Assembly: GCA_947034895.1 (NCBI GenBank)
Contig: OX344762.1
Coordinates: 13,583,501 to 13,647,500 of the forward strand
Direction: 5' to 3'
DNA: 64,000 nucleotides
Origin: Rhytidiadelphus loreus
Taxonomy: Eukaryota > Streptophyta > Bryopsida > Hypnales > Hylocomiaceae
The translations under genes and the position numbers were made by a program. The notes beneath the pieces were generated by a model that was given only the letters and a program-made list of their open reading frames with translations, was not told the DNA's origin and did not search any database. How positions within the stretch are numbered: position 1 is the stretch's first letter; each line of letters begins with the position of its first letter. Below are positions 13,928 through 25,539 of this stretch, one piece after another.

Positions 13928-14337
13928 AGGTAGTATGCTCTAAAAGCAACCATTTAAGGGCTGGTCCGCCTTTTTCAGAGGCTTACGTGGACAGAATTAT
14001 TTATTGATCAATTTTCTAAAGAAAAAAATGGATGTGGAACCTAACACAAGTGGTTTTGTATTTTTCCAAGCATTTTTAATTACTTGTAAATTTTTCAAAG
14101 ATTCAAGACATAGACACCTATTTGTGATCATAGGTCTCCCAAAATCTATCCACTTGCAACTTGTAAAGAAATGTGTAGAAATCAAAAGGCAATGATTGGC
14201 TCTTGCAATAGAAAAATATTTTTTCCTTGATGCATTCAATTGCTAAAGTGGTCCATTTAAGAATCACTCCATCTCCATTCTTCACCCCAAAATAGGGGCG
14301 GTTTGAAAAAGATGGGTGCTTTTAGAGCATACTACCC
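13928..14337 (+). mobile_element. Family D AGGTAG-ended MITE, copy D1
   Basis: A 410-bp element flanked by TA on both sides (13926-13927 and 14338-14339). The TIRs are AGGTAGTATGCTCTAAAAGC on the left and GGGTAGTATGCTCTAAAAGC read from the right, one mismatch in 20. It contains no meaningful ORF. D2, 346 bp away, is the same element in the opposite orientation. Confidence 0.85.
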
Positions 14338-14683
14338 TAGTTTTCATTTTCATTTTTTCATATGTTGTAAACTAAGCACTTATGCTTTTTTTATTCAAAG
14401 AAAAAGTTCCTTTCTATTGTAGCTAGTCTCATCTCATGAATTAAAAGACTCACAACTCATGTGATATGCAATTTTAGTTTTGTAAAATAGCCAAATTTTG
14501 GAGAGTAAAAATACAATTGTTCCTTTCCTCATATGTAATTATTAAAGGAAAAAAAATTAGAGAAGTGAATAAGAATTCAAAGAAAATTTTAACCATTTTT
14601 ACAATTGTATGTCTCAAAATTGGATAACCTTTTTCCATTGAGTCTAAGAATATTCCATGAATTATTTAATTTGTAATCTAGTA

Positions 14684-15088
14684 AGGTAGTGTGTTCTAAA
14701 AGCGCCCATCCTCTTCAAACCACCCCTTAGGTGGAGAATGGAGATGGGGTGATCCTTAAATGGACCACTATTGCAATTGAATGCATAAAGGAAAAAATGT
14801 TTTTCTATTGTAAGAGCCAATCATTGTCTTTGATTTTTGCAAATTTCTTTACAAGTTGCAAGTGGACGCATTTTGGGAGACCTATGGTCACAAATAGGTG
14901 CCTATGCCTGAAATCTTTGAAAATCCATAAGTAATTCAAAAATGCTTGGAAAATTACGAAACCACTTGGGTTATCTGGCGAATTCATTTGTCTTTCTCTG
15001 AAAAATAATCCAAAATTCTTACGGTCTCCATAAGCATATGAAAAAGAAGGAACAGCCCATAAATGGGCGCTTTTAGAGCATGTTACCT
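14684..15088 (-). mobile_element. Family D AGGTAG-ended MITE, copy D2
   Basis: A 405-bp inverted relative of D1, flanked by TA (14682-14683 and 15089-15090). The ends are AGGTAGTGTGTTCTAAAAGC and, from the right, AGGTAACATGCTCTAAAAGC. The interior matches D1 in reverse complement, for example AGAGCCAATCATTG here against CAATGATTGGCTCT in D1. Confidence 0.85.
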
Positions 15089-15090
15089 TA

Positions 15091-15900
15091 GTTATCACTC
15101 AATACAACATTTAAAAACACAACATTTTGAGGAATTCAACACAAAGAGTTTGTATAGTGAATTAGCCTCATTATTATAATACATCTATAAAAGAATTTAC
15201 TTCATTCATTTACATTGTCAAATCACCAATATTAACAAATATAAGTTTGAGATGCATTCAAGTATGACTAGAAAATCACAATTTCTCTAATTAAAAAGTG
15301 TGCATGAGAAGAAGTAGGATAAAATCCTAAATTACCAACCAAAGGCCTTTTTTGGGAAAAAAAAACAATCAAAACTACAAATTCTAGTGCATTGAGCCAA
15401 GAAAATAGGAAAAAATGACTTTTTTGAATTTTACTAGTAGGACCTTGAACTTCACTTGTAGGAGAACATGTGGTAAAAATTTCACCATATGATTGCAAGT
15501 TATTAGTATTATAAATAAAAGAGCAAACTTTTAAAAACCCTACCCAATTAATAACTCAAATGATTTGTGACAGCCATTTATGGGAAATTTTAGTTCTATG
15601 GATTTTGAATTTGACAATCCATCATACTCAAGATTATTTTAGGCACATTTCTACCAATTTTCACAAGTGACAAAGACTTGGAAGGCATCCCAAAAAATCT
15701 TGGAATGTGAGGATGAGTTGAAAATTGACAATTCACTAGACTCTTTTGCATGCGCATTTATATTTCATATTTTCAAAAAAATTCCAACAATCTACGGAAA
15801 GATTTATTCATTCTTATACTTTTAAGTTTTGTATGAAATTTTGAGAATGTCTCCTATAGTAATCATAGTTGCTAGTATGTGAGCGTAGTATCTTAAGCTT
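15091..15900. other. AT-rich intergenic DNA, no gene seen
   Basis: No convincing ORF, RNA gene or paired element ends were seen in this stretch. Confidence 0.4.
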
Positions 15901-15914
15901 AAGAGCTTAGGCTC

Positions 15915-16275
15915 CTATGTTATAGGCACCTTCTATAGTTATAGGATATTTATATTATATGTGCCTATATTATAGACACCTTCTATAGTTATAGGATATT
16001 TATATTATATGTGCCTATATCATAGATACCTTCTATAGTCATAGGATATTAATATTACAGGTGTCTATATTGTAGATACCTATGTTATAAGCATCTTCCA
16101 TGGTTCTAGGATGTTTATATTATAGGTGCCTAATTATATTATAGGCAACTTCTATGGTTATAGATATTTATATTATAGGTGTCTATGTTATAGGTACCTA
16201 TGTTATAAGTATCTTTTATGGTTATAGGATACTTATATTATAAGTATGTATGTTATAAACATTTTCAATAGTTGT
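15915..16275. repeat. Tandem array, about 50-bp unit
   Basis: About seven imperfect units built on the phrase TTCTATAGTTATAGGATATT and a TATTATAGGTGCCTATRTTATA spacer. The first three units repeat every 50 bp (anchors at 15931, 15981 and 16031); later units are longer and more diverged. The array is flanked by related AGCTTAGGCTCC and TCTAGGCTCA motifs on both sides. Confidence 0.8.
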
Positions 16276-16821
16276 AGAATATCTACTTACATCTAGGCTC
16301 AAAGCTTGTAGGCTCGTATTTCTAGGCTCACATGTTAGCGTCATTGCTATGGTAATCACTATACTCTACAAATAAAGTTTTGTTTTACATCATCATTTTG
16401 ATAAGTATTGCAAAATTCAATAGTTTTCATTATTTCAATGCAAAAATGGGTAGCTGAAAACATATTAATAATTTTGTTTGACAATATAGATTGATACCCA
16501 GACAAAATTATTTTGAATCATTCTAACTATTTTAACTAATGAGACAACAATTAAGGTAGGTAAAACATATAATAAAAGCTATTTCTCAAACTCAAATTTC
16601 CAAATTTCCAAAAAAAAATAGAAACAAAGCATATTTATTGCACATTAAAATTTTAATAATAGAAACCATGTTGAAGTGCTTACTCAAACAATTTAATTTT
16701 TAAGAGAAAGGACATCCATTGAGTGAATGATGAATGTATTTTATAAGCTTATCACAAGAGCTACATGAAACAAACTAAAGTACATCCAAGTACATTGGGA
16801 GGGAAAATTGTTTGTTCTTCA

Positions 16822-17405
16822 CCCGGGGAGGACACTCCCTATGTTTTAGCAAACTACGTGCGGCGGAAAAAGTAAAACAAGTAATACACCTTAAAATTTA
16901 ATTTCTTTTTCAAAAAAAAAAATTATGGATAGATTTTACTACTTTATAAGTTTATGTTTTGAATTATTGGTATTTTTTTGTGCTAATAGTAATTAGTTAT
17001 AAATTTTTGAAGAAAAAAGATACACTGTAAAGCTGAAAATAACTTTCACACCTCTATATTATATAAGAAAAAAAATTTGAAAAATGAAAAAAAAATTATA
17101 TAGAATAGCTTTCTATTGAAAGTTTATTTTGGTTGAATATTGATGCAATAGTCATCTTCATGTGAGCTCTATAAATATTTTAGTTGGAGAACATGCCATT
17201 TTAGTTCATTTTTCAACCCTTTCTAGACAATATATCTTATGTTATTTGGAATTGAATTTTTTGTCAATAGAAACCTTTAGTCATTGTTAAACAAAGCTCA
17301 AAATTTTAGAATGAAATTATAGTTTATTCAAGGTGAATTACATGAATTACTTTTTCCACCGCCGCACGTAGGTACCCCAAATGTAGTGAGAGTGTCCTCC
17401 CCTAG
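16822..17405. mobile_element. hAT-like non-autonomous element with 8-bp TSD
   Basis: A 584-bp element flanked by an exact 8-bp duplication, GTTCTTCA, at 16814-16821 and 17406-17413. The ends are CCCGGGGAGGACACTC and, from the right, CTAGGGGAGGACACTC. The similarity extends about 70 bp inward and includes ACGTGCGGCGG in both arms. An 8-bp TSD with a (C/T)A-GGGG-like end fits the hAT superfamily. The AT-rich centre carries no transposase. Confidence 0.85.
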
Positions 17406-17413
17406 GTTCTTCA

Positions 17414-18800
17414 ACGATTTTATTAGTTTGGTCACTTTGTACATCATGACTTTTGTGTAAGGTTTTGAATCAATTCATGTAAGGATGGAAAGAAGACCAA
17501 AACTTGCAACAACAAAAATCTTATAACTAAATTCTTTACAATCTCTAATCTGTTTTCCTAATTAAGCTCCAATTCTACATCCTTCCTCCTAGCATGCTCT
17601 TTTAGGTTTAAATCCCTTAGCACTCAACCATCCAATGGTGTGGATGAATGTTATTGAGAGCATATTCCATCCAATAGATGTTCATCAAGGAAGCTTAAAA
17701 AAATAATATAATTTATTAATGGATAAAAATAAGAATACTCTACACAAACAAATGATATAGATATGTTAACAAAGTTTCAATTATTTCTATTCATTTTTAA
17801 AGAGTAATCTTGCTATTTTTAAGTCCAACACTATTTTTAAGTCCAACACTTAGGAATTTAGATATACGATAAATAATTCCAAAAGCATCACTTTTTATAT
17901 GAGATTGTATTTACTATTATCAAACTTGTTAAATTTTTAGATTTTCTTGGTGGCAACTAAAAGAGGATTTCAATGCAACCAAAAAAATTCATTTGGATAT
18001 TTCATTTCATACTAAAGTTATAAAGTTTGGTCAACTGAAAGTTGTTTTGGTAGATATTCTAAAATGATTTCTTCAATGGAGATAGATATCAATTACCTAA
18101 ATGTACATTTAGTAAAGATGACTTATGCACTAAGATTGTTATGGTTGGTGTAAAGCTCACTTCTGAGATGATTTCCATTTCATTTAAAGTTTTGGACCGA
18201 TGCCGAATTACATGTAACATTGCTTGTAGCCTACGCCTAGTTCACTATTATTACTTGGAGCGGAGCGGTGTCAAAATTATTATCGAAAAAGCGAACTTGT
18301 AGAACTGAAGGCCCTCACATGATGAATTATGAATATCTGCGACATGTGGGACAGTCCATGAAATGAAGGTGGGAAAAGGCCACGGAGTACCAATGAATTG
18401 GGTAAAAAAATTGTTCATTACCTGTCATAGGGGAACCGTGATTGTACTGACTACCCCCAGAAGGTATCAATACGTGGAACTTAATTACTCCAAGCAAAAG
18501 TTTGTAATGGCTGGGGTGCAATGGACCAACCCGGACAGGTCAATCACGTGGACCGACCGACTGACCGATGAACCAACTTTAGGAAGGGCCTACGCGAAGT
18601 TTACTAACATTACTTGGACTTTGGCAGCAATGCAATTACGGTGAAAAAGTTATTAAAAAAATATCTATATATATCTTCATTGGACAGGGCACATCAAAAT
18701 GGCAATTTCAAGTTCCAAAAGAAAATATGAAAAAAATATAAAATTTGATTTCCCTGTATTCGCACTGCGGCCAAAAATCAAATGACTTTCTAAAAACCTT
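17414..18800. other. Intergenic DNA, no gene seen
   Basis: AT-rich to 18.2 kb, then a more balanced patch (18.2-18.65 kb) with a 93-codon ORF on the plus strand that has no recognisable domain and no splice or codon support. I see no element ends here. Confidence 0.4.
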
Positions 18801-19024
18801 CTTCAGGGTTTAAAGTTTTTGTAATGAATAAGCTATAAATTCTCCTAGAGAGAGATTTTGCACTTCAAATGTTTCTTATTTTGACATTTGTATCCTTTAT
18901 CATATTAGTTATATACTTGCCAAATTTCGGAGGATTACAACTTATTCATAAAACTTCTTCGGGTAAAACCCCGGGTAAAATTTGTTCATAAAACTTTGGC
19001 TAGCTAGCACTTCAAACCCTAATT

Positions 19025-20324
19025 CTCGGGGGTGCACTCCTTGAAAAAAATAAGGATATAGGTGCGAACACCCACTAATTTATGGAGGGGTATTATTATT
19101 ATTATTTTTTTTGGCACCCCATGGTTATGTAATTTTCTAATTTGGTTCATTAAAAAAGGGCCATACATTACTTATAATTTCCAAATGCCATGAATATATC
19201 ATATGCTTTTTTACTTCAATTTTTTTTTCTACTACATTTTTTTGAACATCCCTTTTTTTTCTTCTTACTACTCACTTATAGAGAGCTTGGTTTATACTCC
19301 CATTTTTTTTTCTACTAGTCACTACTAAAGAACTTGGTTTACACTCCCATTTTTTTTCCCTACTCACTACTAGAGAACTTGGTTTGGCTCATGGGTCTAC
19401 AAGTATACACACATTGTGGAAAAAAATGTGGTGAGAAGTTTGTCTCATGAATAAACTTAGGCTATATTTGCTTGCTTTCAGGTAAACTAGCCCATTGCGG
19501 ACAAAATGGGAGCATGCCCATGGTAGGCAAAATGGTAATTGTGGTGTACATTTCGGAACTTGAATGTACACTACCATTACAATTTTGCCCACAATGGGCA
19601 TGCTCCCATTTTGTCCGTAATGGGGTAGTTTACCTTATGTGTCGTGTGCCTTGAAACCAAATGATACATAAAGGAAGATTTTTGTCATTGGGTGCTCATA
19701 TGGGTGCTATTCAAAGAATTAAAATAAAGCAGAAACATTTTAGTTGCAAAACATTCACAATGTTTTAGAAAACATACAAAACATTCAACATCCTTTACAA
19801 AACATACAAAGCTGGCTCAAAACATACAAAGTTGGCTCTGTAAAATCGAAGAACTCAAAGCACGAAGGTAATTGTTACTGCGATACAGCCCGAGAACCAC
19901 AGGTACATTCCTTCACCAACTAGAGAGACAACGACTTTAGGGTAAACTCCAACGACAATCCTTAACCGTTGATCTTTTTGAACTTCATTTGATCTACATC
20001 CGATGGCCACAATAAACCTCAAATGGGACAACTGTCAAACGTTCAAAAATTTATAGTCTGACCACCGCCAACTCATATGGCAGCAGGTAATTTTCGAGTT
20101 CTGTCCAAGAAATTTAATATTAAAGGGGGTATCCTAAGTTTACTTCTATTTCTAATGAGCCCAATTATTCTATACCCTATAATACTTACAAGGCACCAAA
20201 TGACATTTTACATATACTATATTATATAAAATTGCATTATAATTTTTATCCACAATGTTTTTTTAGCACCCTACATTTGTTCGCACCTATCTGGCTACCT
20301 CTACCGCTCACTGCACCCCCCGAG
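19025..20324. mobile_element. 1.3-kb element Q with 8-bp TSD (hAT-like)
   Basis: Flanked by an exact 8-bp duplication, CCCTAATT, at 19017-19024 and 20325-20332. The ends are CTCGGGGGTGCACTCC and, from the right, CTCGGGGGGTGCAGTG; inside both ends is ATAGGTGCGAACA. The target lies within family B, and the unfilled equivalent is seen in copy B5 near 22530 as CACCTAATTAGAAAA. No transposase ORF is present. It carries the foldback E1. Confidence 0.8.
19480..19635. mobile_element. Foldback MITE E1 (near-perfect hairpin)
   Basis: A 156-bp inverted repeat with arms of about 75 bp and a very short loop. It starts AGGTAAACTA and ends TAGTTTACCT; the arms share GACAAAATGGGAGCATGCCC with its complement on the other side. 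It lies inside element Q. A related copy is at 33558-33720. If transcribed, it would fold into a long hairpin. Confidence 0.85.
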
Positions 20325-20464
20325 CCCTAATTAGAAAAAACAATAATTCCCAAAGAGGGGGTACATGTCCACACCTTGTATAAAAATTTTAGAAATATAC
20401 ATCTAAAATTAAACTTAACCAAATTTTCAATTAGTCTTTCAACAACCACTTGGTCCCTTAGGGG

Positions 20465-21821
20465 ATGATCAAATAATTACTTTGTCTGCTAATAAGTGAA
20501 ATATATGATGAAACTTCCTAAAATCTTAGTTAAAAAAGTAAAAACAAATTTTTAACTGGTATGAATTTCTTTTTGCAAGTGCTTGTAAAGATGACATTTC
20601 CTTTTATAAAAGGGACAAGATAAAATAAATGTGAAATGAGGTCTTTGAATCTTTAGTTTTACAATAATTTCCAAGCTACGTGATCAATGAGGTATGTTGT
20701 GAAATATCTTCAGTTATTTAACCCTCAAATGTAAGTCTTGTAATTAGGAAGTCAAACCTAGAGAAAAATTAATTCTACATTTATGCTCTCAATTTGACCA
20801 TTATGATTGAATTTCTTAAAAATTAAATTAATTTTAAAAAATAAAACTTAAATTCAATGAAAACTCTATTTGGAGGGAATTAATATGTATATGTGATCCT
20901 TATCTATTTAGTACTATGGAAATTGAATAAAGAAAAAACAAGTTGGAAATTTCTAGACTTTGGTTTTATTATCCTTAAAGGTGGAGGCGATTTGTGGGTG
21001 ATTCAATATATATATCAAATATAATTTGTATAAGTTTGTATAAGTTAACATTTGTAGATATTGAACTTTGACTTAGTTTGAATAATAAAAGTAGATTGTG
21101 TATTTCTATTTTGAAGGTGAATTATCATCATAGTCTAAATATTTTCAATTTGTATTGATATACACGTGTTATGGATAGGCCAATACTATACATGGCTATA
21201 AGGGTTGGCATCTTTTGTTGAATAATTAATTAAAGTGGAAAAAATTGGTTTGAAAGAAAAATATTAATTAATTAAATTATTATTTTTGAATTGAAAAAAT
21301 TAATAACTTCATTAAAACAACATTAATATTAATAGCTTAACTCATCATTCCCCTAATGAAGAACCCTCACTTCCCTATGCCATCTAAATGTTTTATTCTT
21401 TATGAACATTTTTGGTTTAGGATGGTATGTACTGAATTCATTGTGTGTATGCAATACTATAACAAAAGTTGGTAAAAATGAACCGCAATCAAAATCAGTT
21501 GCTTTGTTTTACTAGTCCTCAATCTACAAGACTAAAACTACTACAGTTGTTTGTTTTTATTTCCCACTAATTTTTTAAAATTTGGGATGTATAATATACC
21601 ATTGAAAATCTATTTTCAAGACCTTTCCAATGGTATATTACATGCCTCAAAATTCAAAAAATTGCAGTTGAAAAATGAAAAAGAAGTTGATTGTGGCCAT
21701 TTTAGGTCTGTAGAGGTCTGTAGTAAAAAGAACCACGATTGATTTTGGCTGTGGTTTTTATTTACCAGCTTTTATTAATAGTGCAAAAAGGTAGATTATT
21801 GGGACACTATGGCCCCAATGT
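20465..21821. other. AT-rich intergenic DNA, no gene seen
   Basis: No convincing ORF, RNA gene or paired element ends were seen. A short inverted pair near 21590-21640 (AATATACCATTG and CAATGGTATATT) could form a small hairpin. Confidence 0.4.
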
Positions 21822-22621
21822 TTAACCCCTAAAAGACCAAGGCCATTTTTATGTCAAAAAACACTCAAGCCTGCCATTTTTATTGCAATTGCTCAAAGAA
21901 TCAATTTTTGTTTTATTTTTAGAATCTAATTGTATGATGTTGTACTTTACTTATTTGAGATCATGCGATATAAATTTCATGAAATTTGATTGTATAGATT
22001 GAGAGATATTAGCATTCAAAGTTGAAAAAAATAAATTCTTTTAATACTAGCTTGCAATTTGAGATGACTTTGACCACCATGTGTGGGCAATGTGTACTTT
22101 GAATTTAACCCCTAAAGGACTAAGGCACATTTGGGACAGAAATTGTGAAAAAATTGCTACTTTTTAGGGCAGTGAGAAAAAAATGATTGTTTCTTTCTTT
22201 CAAAATTCAATTGTACAAATTTGTAATAGACTACTCTCGATATGCTTGGAAAAAATTTCAAAAATTTCACTACATGGATTGAAAGATTATAATGTTTGAA
22301 GTTAAAACAATTTTTTTTACAACCATGCCTGACAGGGCTAGCGCACTTTAAGTCCTCCTAGAATGAGATTTTTACACTACACGTGGTTTATTTTTTGACA
22401 ATTGTATCTTGTATCATGTAAGTTATATAATTGCCAAATTTCAAAAGTAGAGGAGGAGTTTTGCACATGCTGCCAAAGTTGCAAGAATTTATAGAAAAGT
22501 TCAGGGTAACATAACTTTTGATCCAGGCACCTAATTAGAAAACAAATTATATTGCCACTAAGAGGATACATGTTCACACCTTGTGCCAAAATTTGAAGAA
22601 CATTCGTTAAAAAATGCATTA

Positions 22622-23278
22622 GGAGATTTTTCAGGCCATTGGGAGACCTCAAGTTCTTTGACATCCCAGACTAAGGTAGGAGGCTCAGAAATGGTGCATC
22701 TAAGGGTTGTTCTGCCTTTATCATGTATTTCTTTGGACAGGAATATTTTTAGCTCATTTTTCAGACAAAGAAAAATTGATGAGGAATCTAACCCAAGAGG
22801 TTTCATATTTTTCCAAAGATTTTTGAATTACTTATGAATTTTCAAACGAGTTGGGTCATAGGTCCCTATTTGTGACCCTAGATCTTTCATGAATAGTTCA
22901 TTTGCAATCCTAAATAAAAATGGAGAAAACACAGAGAATGATTGGCTCTTACAATTAATAATATTTTTTTCCTTGATTCATTCAATGAATGTACTGGTCA
23001 ATTTCAAAACTTTAGATGCACCATTTCACAGCCATTTATAGGAGCCATTCTTAAAACCCGCACTGTTTTACAGCCTCCTACCTTATTGGAACGTTGCAGA
23101 ACCAACAGTTCGACGTTGCAGAGAGATTGCCACGTCAGACTACATTAAATAAATATTTTTTAAATATTAAATTTATTATTAATTAATTTATAATAATTAA
23201 ATAATCTAACTGTCCGGACATGGTTCGCAACATGGGGAACCATGGCTGGACGGTCTCTTAAAGGCCTCATTTATCTCC
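22622..23278. mobile_element. Family C MITE C1 inserted in B5, split by a D element
   Basis: Flanked by TA (22620-22621 and 23279-23280). The left end GGAGATTTTTCAGGCC pairs with GGAGATAAATGAGGCC read from the right. Removing the D element leaves about 245 bp. The GC-rich interior has GCCACGTCA, also seen in C2. Confidence 0.75.
22674..23083 (+). mobile_element. Family D MITE inserted in C1
   Basis: A 410-bp element flanked by TA (22672-22673 and 23084-23085). The ends are AGGTAGGAGGCTCAGAAATG and, from the right, AGGTAGGAGGCTGTAAAACA. Length and interior (GGTTTCATATTTTTCCAA, GAATGATTGGCTCTTACAAT) match D1 and D2. It is the innermost and so youngest layer of the nest. Confidence 0.85.
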
Positions 23279-24316
23279 TAATGACTTCATATGCACCTAC
23301 CCGAGATCATTTGCATACATTCAAGTCATTTAGTCCTTTAGAGGTTAAATTTTTTTGTATTTGAAGAATTAAGTTGAAAGTCTAGGATTTCTTTTAAGAA
23401 AACACACACTTGAATTTTCATTCTTTAAAAAATTGTTAAGTAGAAATAGGTCCAAGATTGAAAGAAAAACTAAATTGTTAATAGCTCAAAGATAGGATTG
23501 AAACACAATAATCTCAACCGTGAGATTGTTCTAGAAAGCAAACTTGACCTTGTCAAACATTTCTTTTTTAAATTGTGAAAATTGCATTAAAAAATGAATT
23601 CTATAAGTTATTTTCTTAAAAAAATACTTAGATTTCCCAAAAAATAAGATTGTTCCTAACTTTCACATCACCAATCTAAATGGAATGAATCAAAGCTTCA
23701 CATGTAGACAAAAATATGATCTACAAGAGGGGGGGGGGGGGGGGGGACTAATTTTAATTTCAAGCTTTTGTAGATTTCTTTTTCTACCCGCCAAATGAAA
23801 ATTTGGGCTTTTGTAATATAATTTTTGCTCTTGGGTACAAATTGAAATAAAAATTATATTCCCATAAAGCTAACAAGTTTTTCTATATTATGAGAAAATT
23901 TCAAAAAGTTTCACTAAAAATTGAGGCCATAGGAACTTGCCCAAAATCCATTTTGTCCCCCGAGGGGACAATGGTCCTTTAGGGCTTAAGCAAATAGATT
24001 CATGTTACTTTGCTCTAATTTTCAAAGATAAGAAGTAAAGTTGTAGATAAGGAATTTGCATGTTTGAAAGAGCAAGCAATGTCAAAGAAAGAGTTCAAAG
24101 AGATCAATGGGGAGGCCTAAGAAGGACAAAGATGCATGCCTACTCACACCTAAAGTAGTGCCCATAACGAAAACGAGGTAGAAAGTAATAACTAATTATT
24201 ACAATTGGTTCACTTTTATTCTTTGACCTCCTATTTAAACTGCACCTAAAAACACCTAAGCATTGGAGATGCTTGGAACTTTTTGAGGCCATCATATAGA
24301 AAGCCAAAAGGTTTAA

Positions 24317-25219
24317 CTCCTAAAGGACACGGGTGTTTTTTAAGAGAAATTGTCCAAAATTGAAATAATTTTTTTAGGAATTTTAATTGTACAAAAGTAT
24401 ATTAGACCACTATGAAAATGTGTTGAAAAAATTTCAGCCCATTTGACACCATGAATTGAAAGATTATAACATTTGAAGAGGGCAAATTTTTTTTTTCATT
24501 CCTGCAAAATGGGGTTAGCAAACTTCAAGCCCTCTTGGAGCAAATTTTTTTCTCTTGATGAATTTAAGTCTCTCCACCATTGAGTTTTAAATCTTACTAG
24601 GTACACTCATGCAAAATTTTAGAAGCAAATATGCAGAGTCTAGATTACTCTAAAACCACCATACAATGCAAAGAGGTTATGTGAATTAGTAATATACTAA
24701 TCATTTTTTGATGATTTCTTGTGCAACTAAGAATTCTTCTATTTGAAATCCAAACAATGAATAATGAGACAAAAATCTGGAATATGTGAAAAAATTTCCA
24801 AAAACTTTGACTTCACAAATTGCAAGATAATAGGACTTGAAGTTAAAAGAATTTTTTTTTTTTTTTTTTGAAATTGCCCCAATATAGCAAACAAAGTTTG
24901 ATTCCTCTTAGAATGTAATTTGAGAACTCAAATTTGTTTTTTTTTCTAGACAATTTCATGCCAAATTTCAAAAGTTGACGAAGGTTTTAGCAAAAGTTGT
25001 CCAAAAGATGCATGAATTGCCCAAACTACCTTAATTTTTTTGATCAATATAATTTTTTTATCCAAGCACTCTATCAAAAACAAATGATATTCCCACTAAG
25101 GGGGTACTTGTTCACAACTTATGTCAAAATTTCATGAACCGATTCAACCAACATTGACTTCATAGGAACCTACCTAAGATTTCTTACAAACATTGAATGG
25201 ACACTTGGTCCTTTAGAGA
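24317..25219 (+). mobile_element. Family B long form, copy B4
   Basis: Flanked by TTAA at 24313-24316 and 25220-25223. The ends are CTCCTAAAGGACACGGG and CTTGGTCCTTTAGAGA. At 903 bp it is longer than the short B copies: an extra internal block, AAGTCTCTCCACCATTGAG (about 24567) to about 24780, is followed by a second version of the dimer-like module TTGCAAGATAATAGGACTTG. The same extra block occurs in B6 at the right edge. Confidence 0.75.
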
Positions 25220-25539
25220 TTAACGTACGTTCTCACTTGGCGTTTGGTAACAACGATAAAAAAACATAATACCTCTGGACAGAAACGGAGAGCTGCGGGT
25301 TTTATAGGGGAATAAAATTCAATTGGTTTGGCATTGGTTCGGCATAATTGGGTAAATTTTAAGTTAGCAGTTGTTCAAACTTGGGGGATACCTTGACTAT
25401 CAGAAGCCTTAAAAGAAGCGACCTTTTCCTCTCCGCAGTCCTCATCTAGAAAAAATCATCCATAAATCATGGAGAATAAAGTGAGCATCAACACCAATCG
25501 CACCAGATAATTTGGCACAAATGAACAAGTTTGATGACA

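Larger units (their letters stand above)
18800..20464 (+). mobile_element. Family B remnant B8, split by element Q
   Basis: Two family B segments lie on either side of element Q. The left part (about 18800-19016) matches the B middle region, including TCCTAGAG-AGATTTTGCAC and a TTGTATC-T-TATCAT stretch. The right part (20333-20464) matches the B end: GGGGGTACATGTCCACACC through ACTTGGTCCCTTAGGGG. The original left terminus is not clear. Confidence 0.6.
22109..23344 (+). mobile_element. Family B element B5 inserted in A1, split by C1
   Basis: Flanked by TTAA at 22105-22108 and 23345-23348. It starts CCCCTAAAGGACTAAGGC and ends TTTAGTCCTTTAGAGG. Without the C1 insertion it is about 577 bp, the short-form B length. 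The sequence on either side rejoins as a continuous family A copy, showing that B5 jumped into A1. Confidence 0.85.
21826..23985 (+). mobile_element. Family A TTAA-type element A1, split by B5
   Basis: The outer element of a four-level nest. The left end is TTAA (21822-21825) then CCCCTAAAAGACCAAGGCC; the right end is ATGGTCCTTTAGGGC then TTAA (23986-23989). Removing B5 and one TTAA leaves about 920 bp, the family A length. The right part contains the family A marker GAGATTGTTCTAG and an 18-base G run at 23729-23746. It is non-coding. Confidence 0.85.

Noticed and set aside
18363..18644. 93-codon ORF as a small gene
   Set aside because: No domain, splice or promoter support, and another ORF of similar size overlaps it on the opposite strand.
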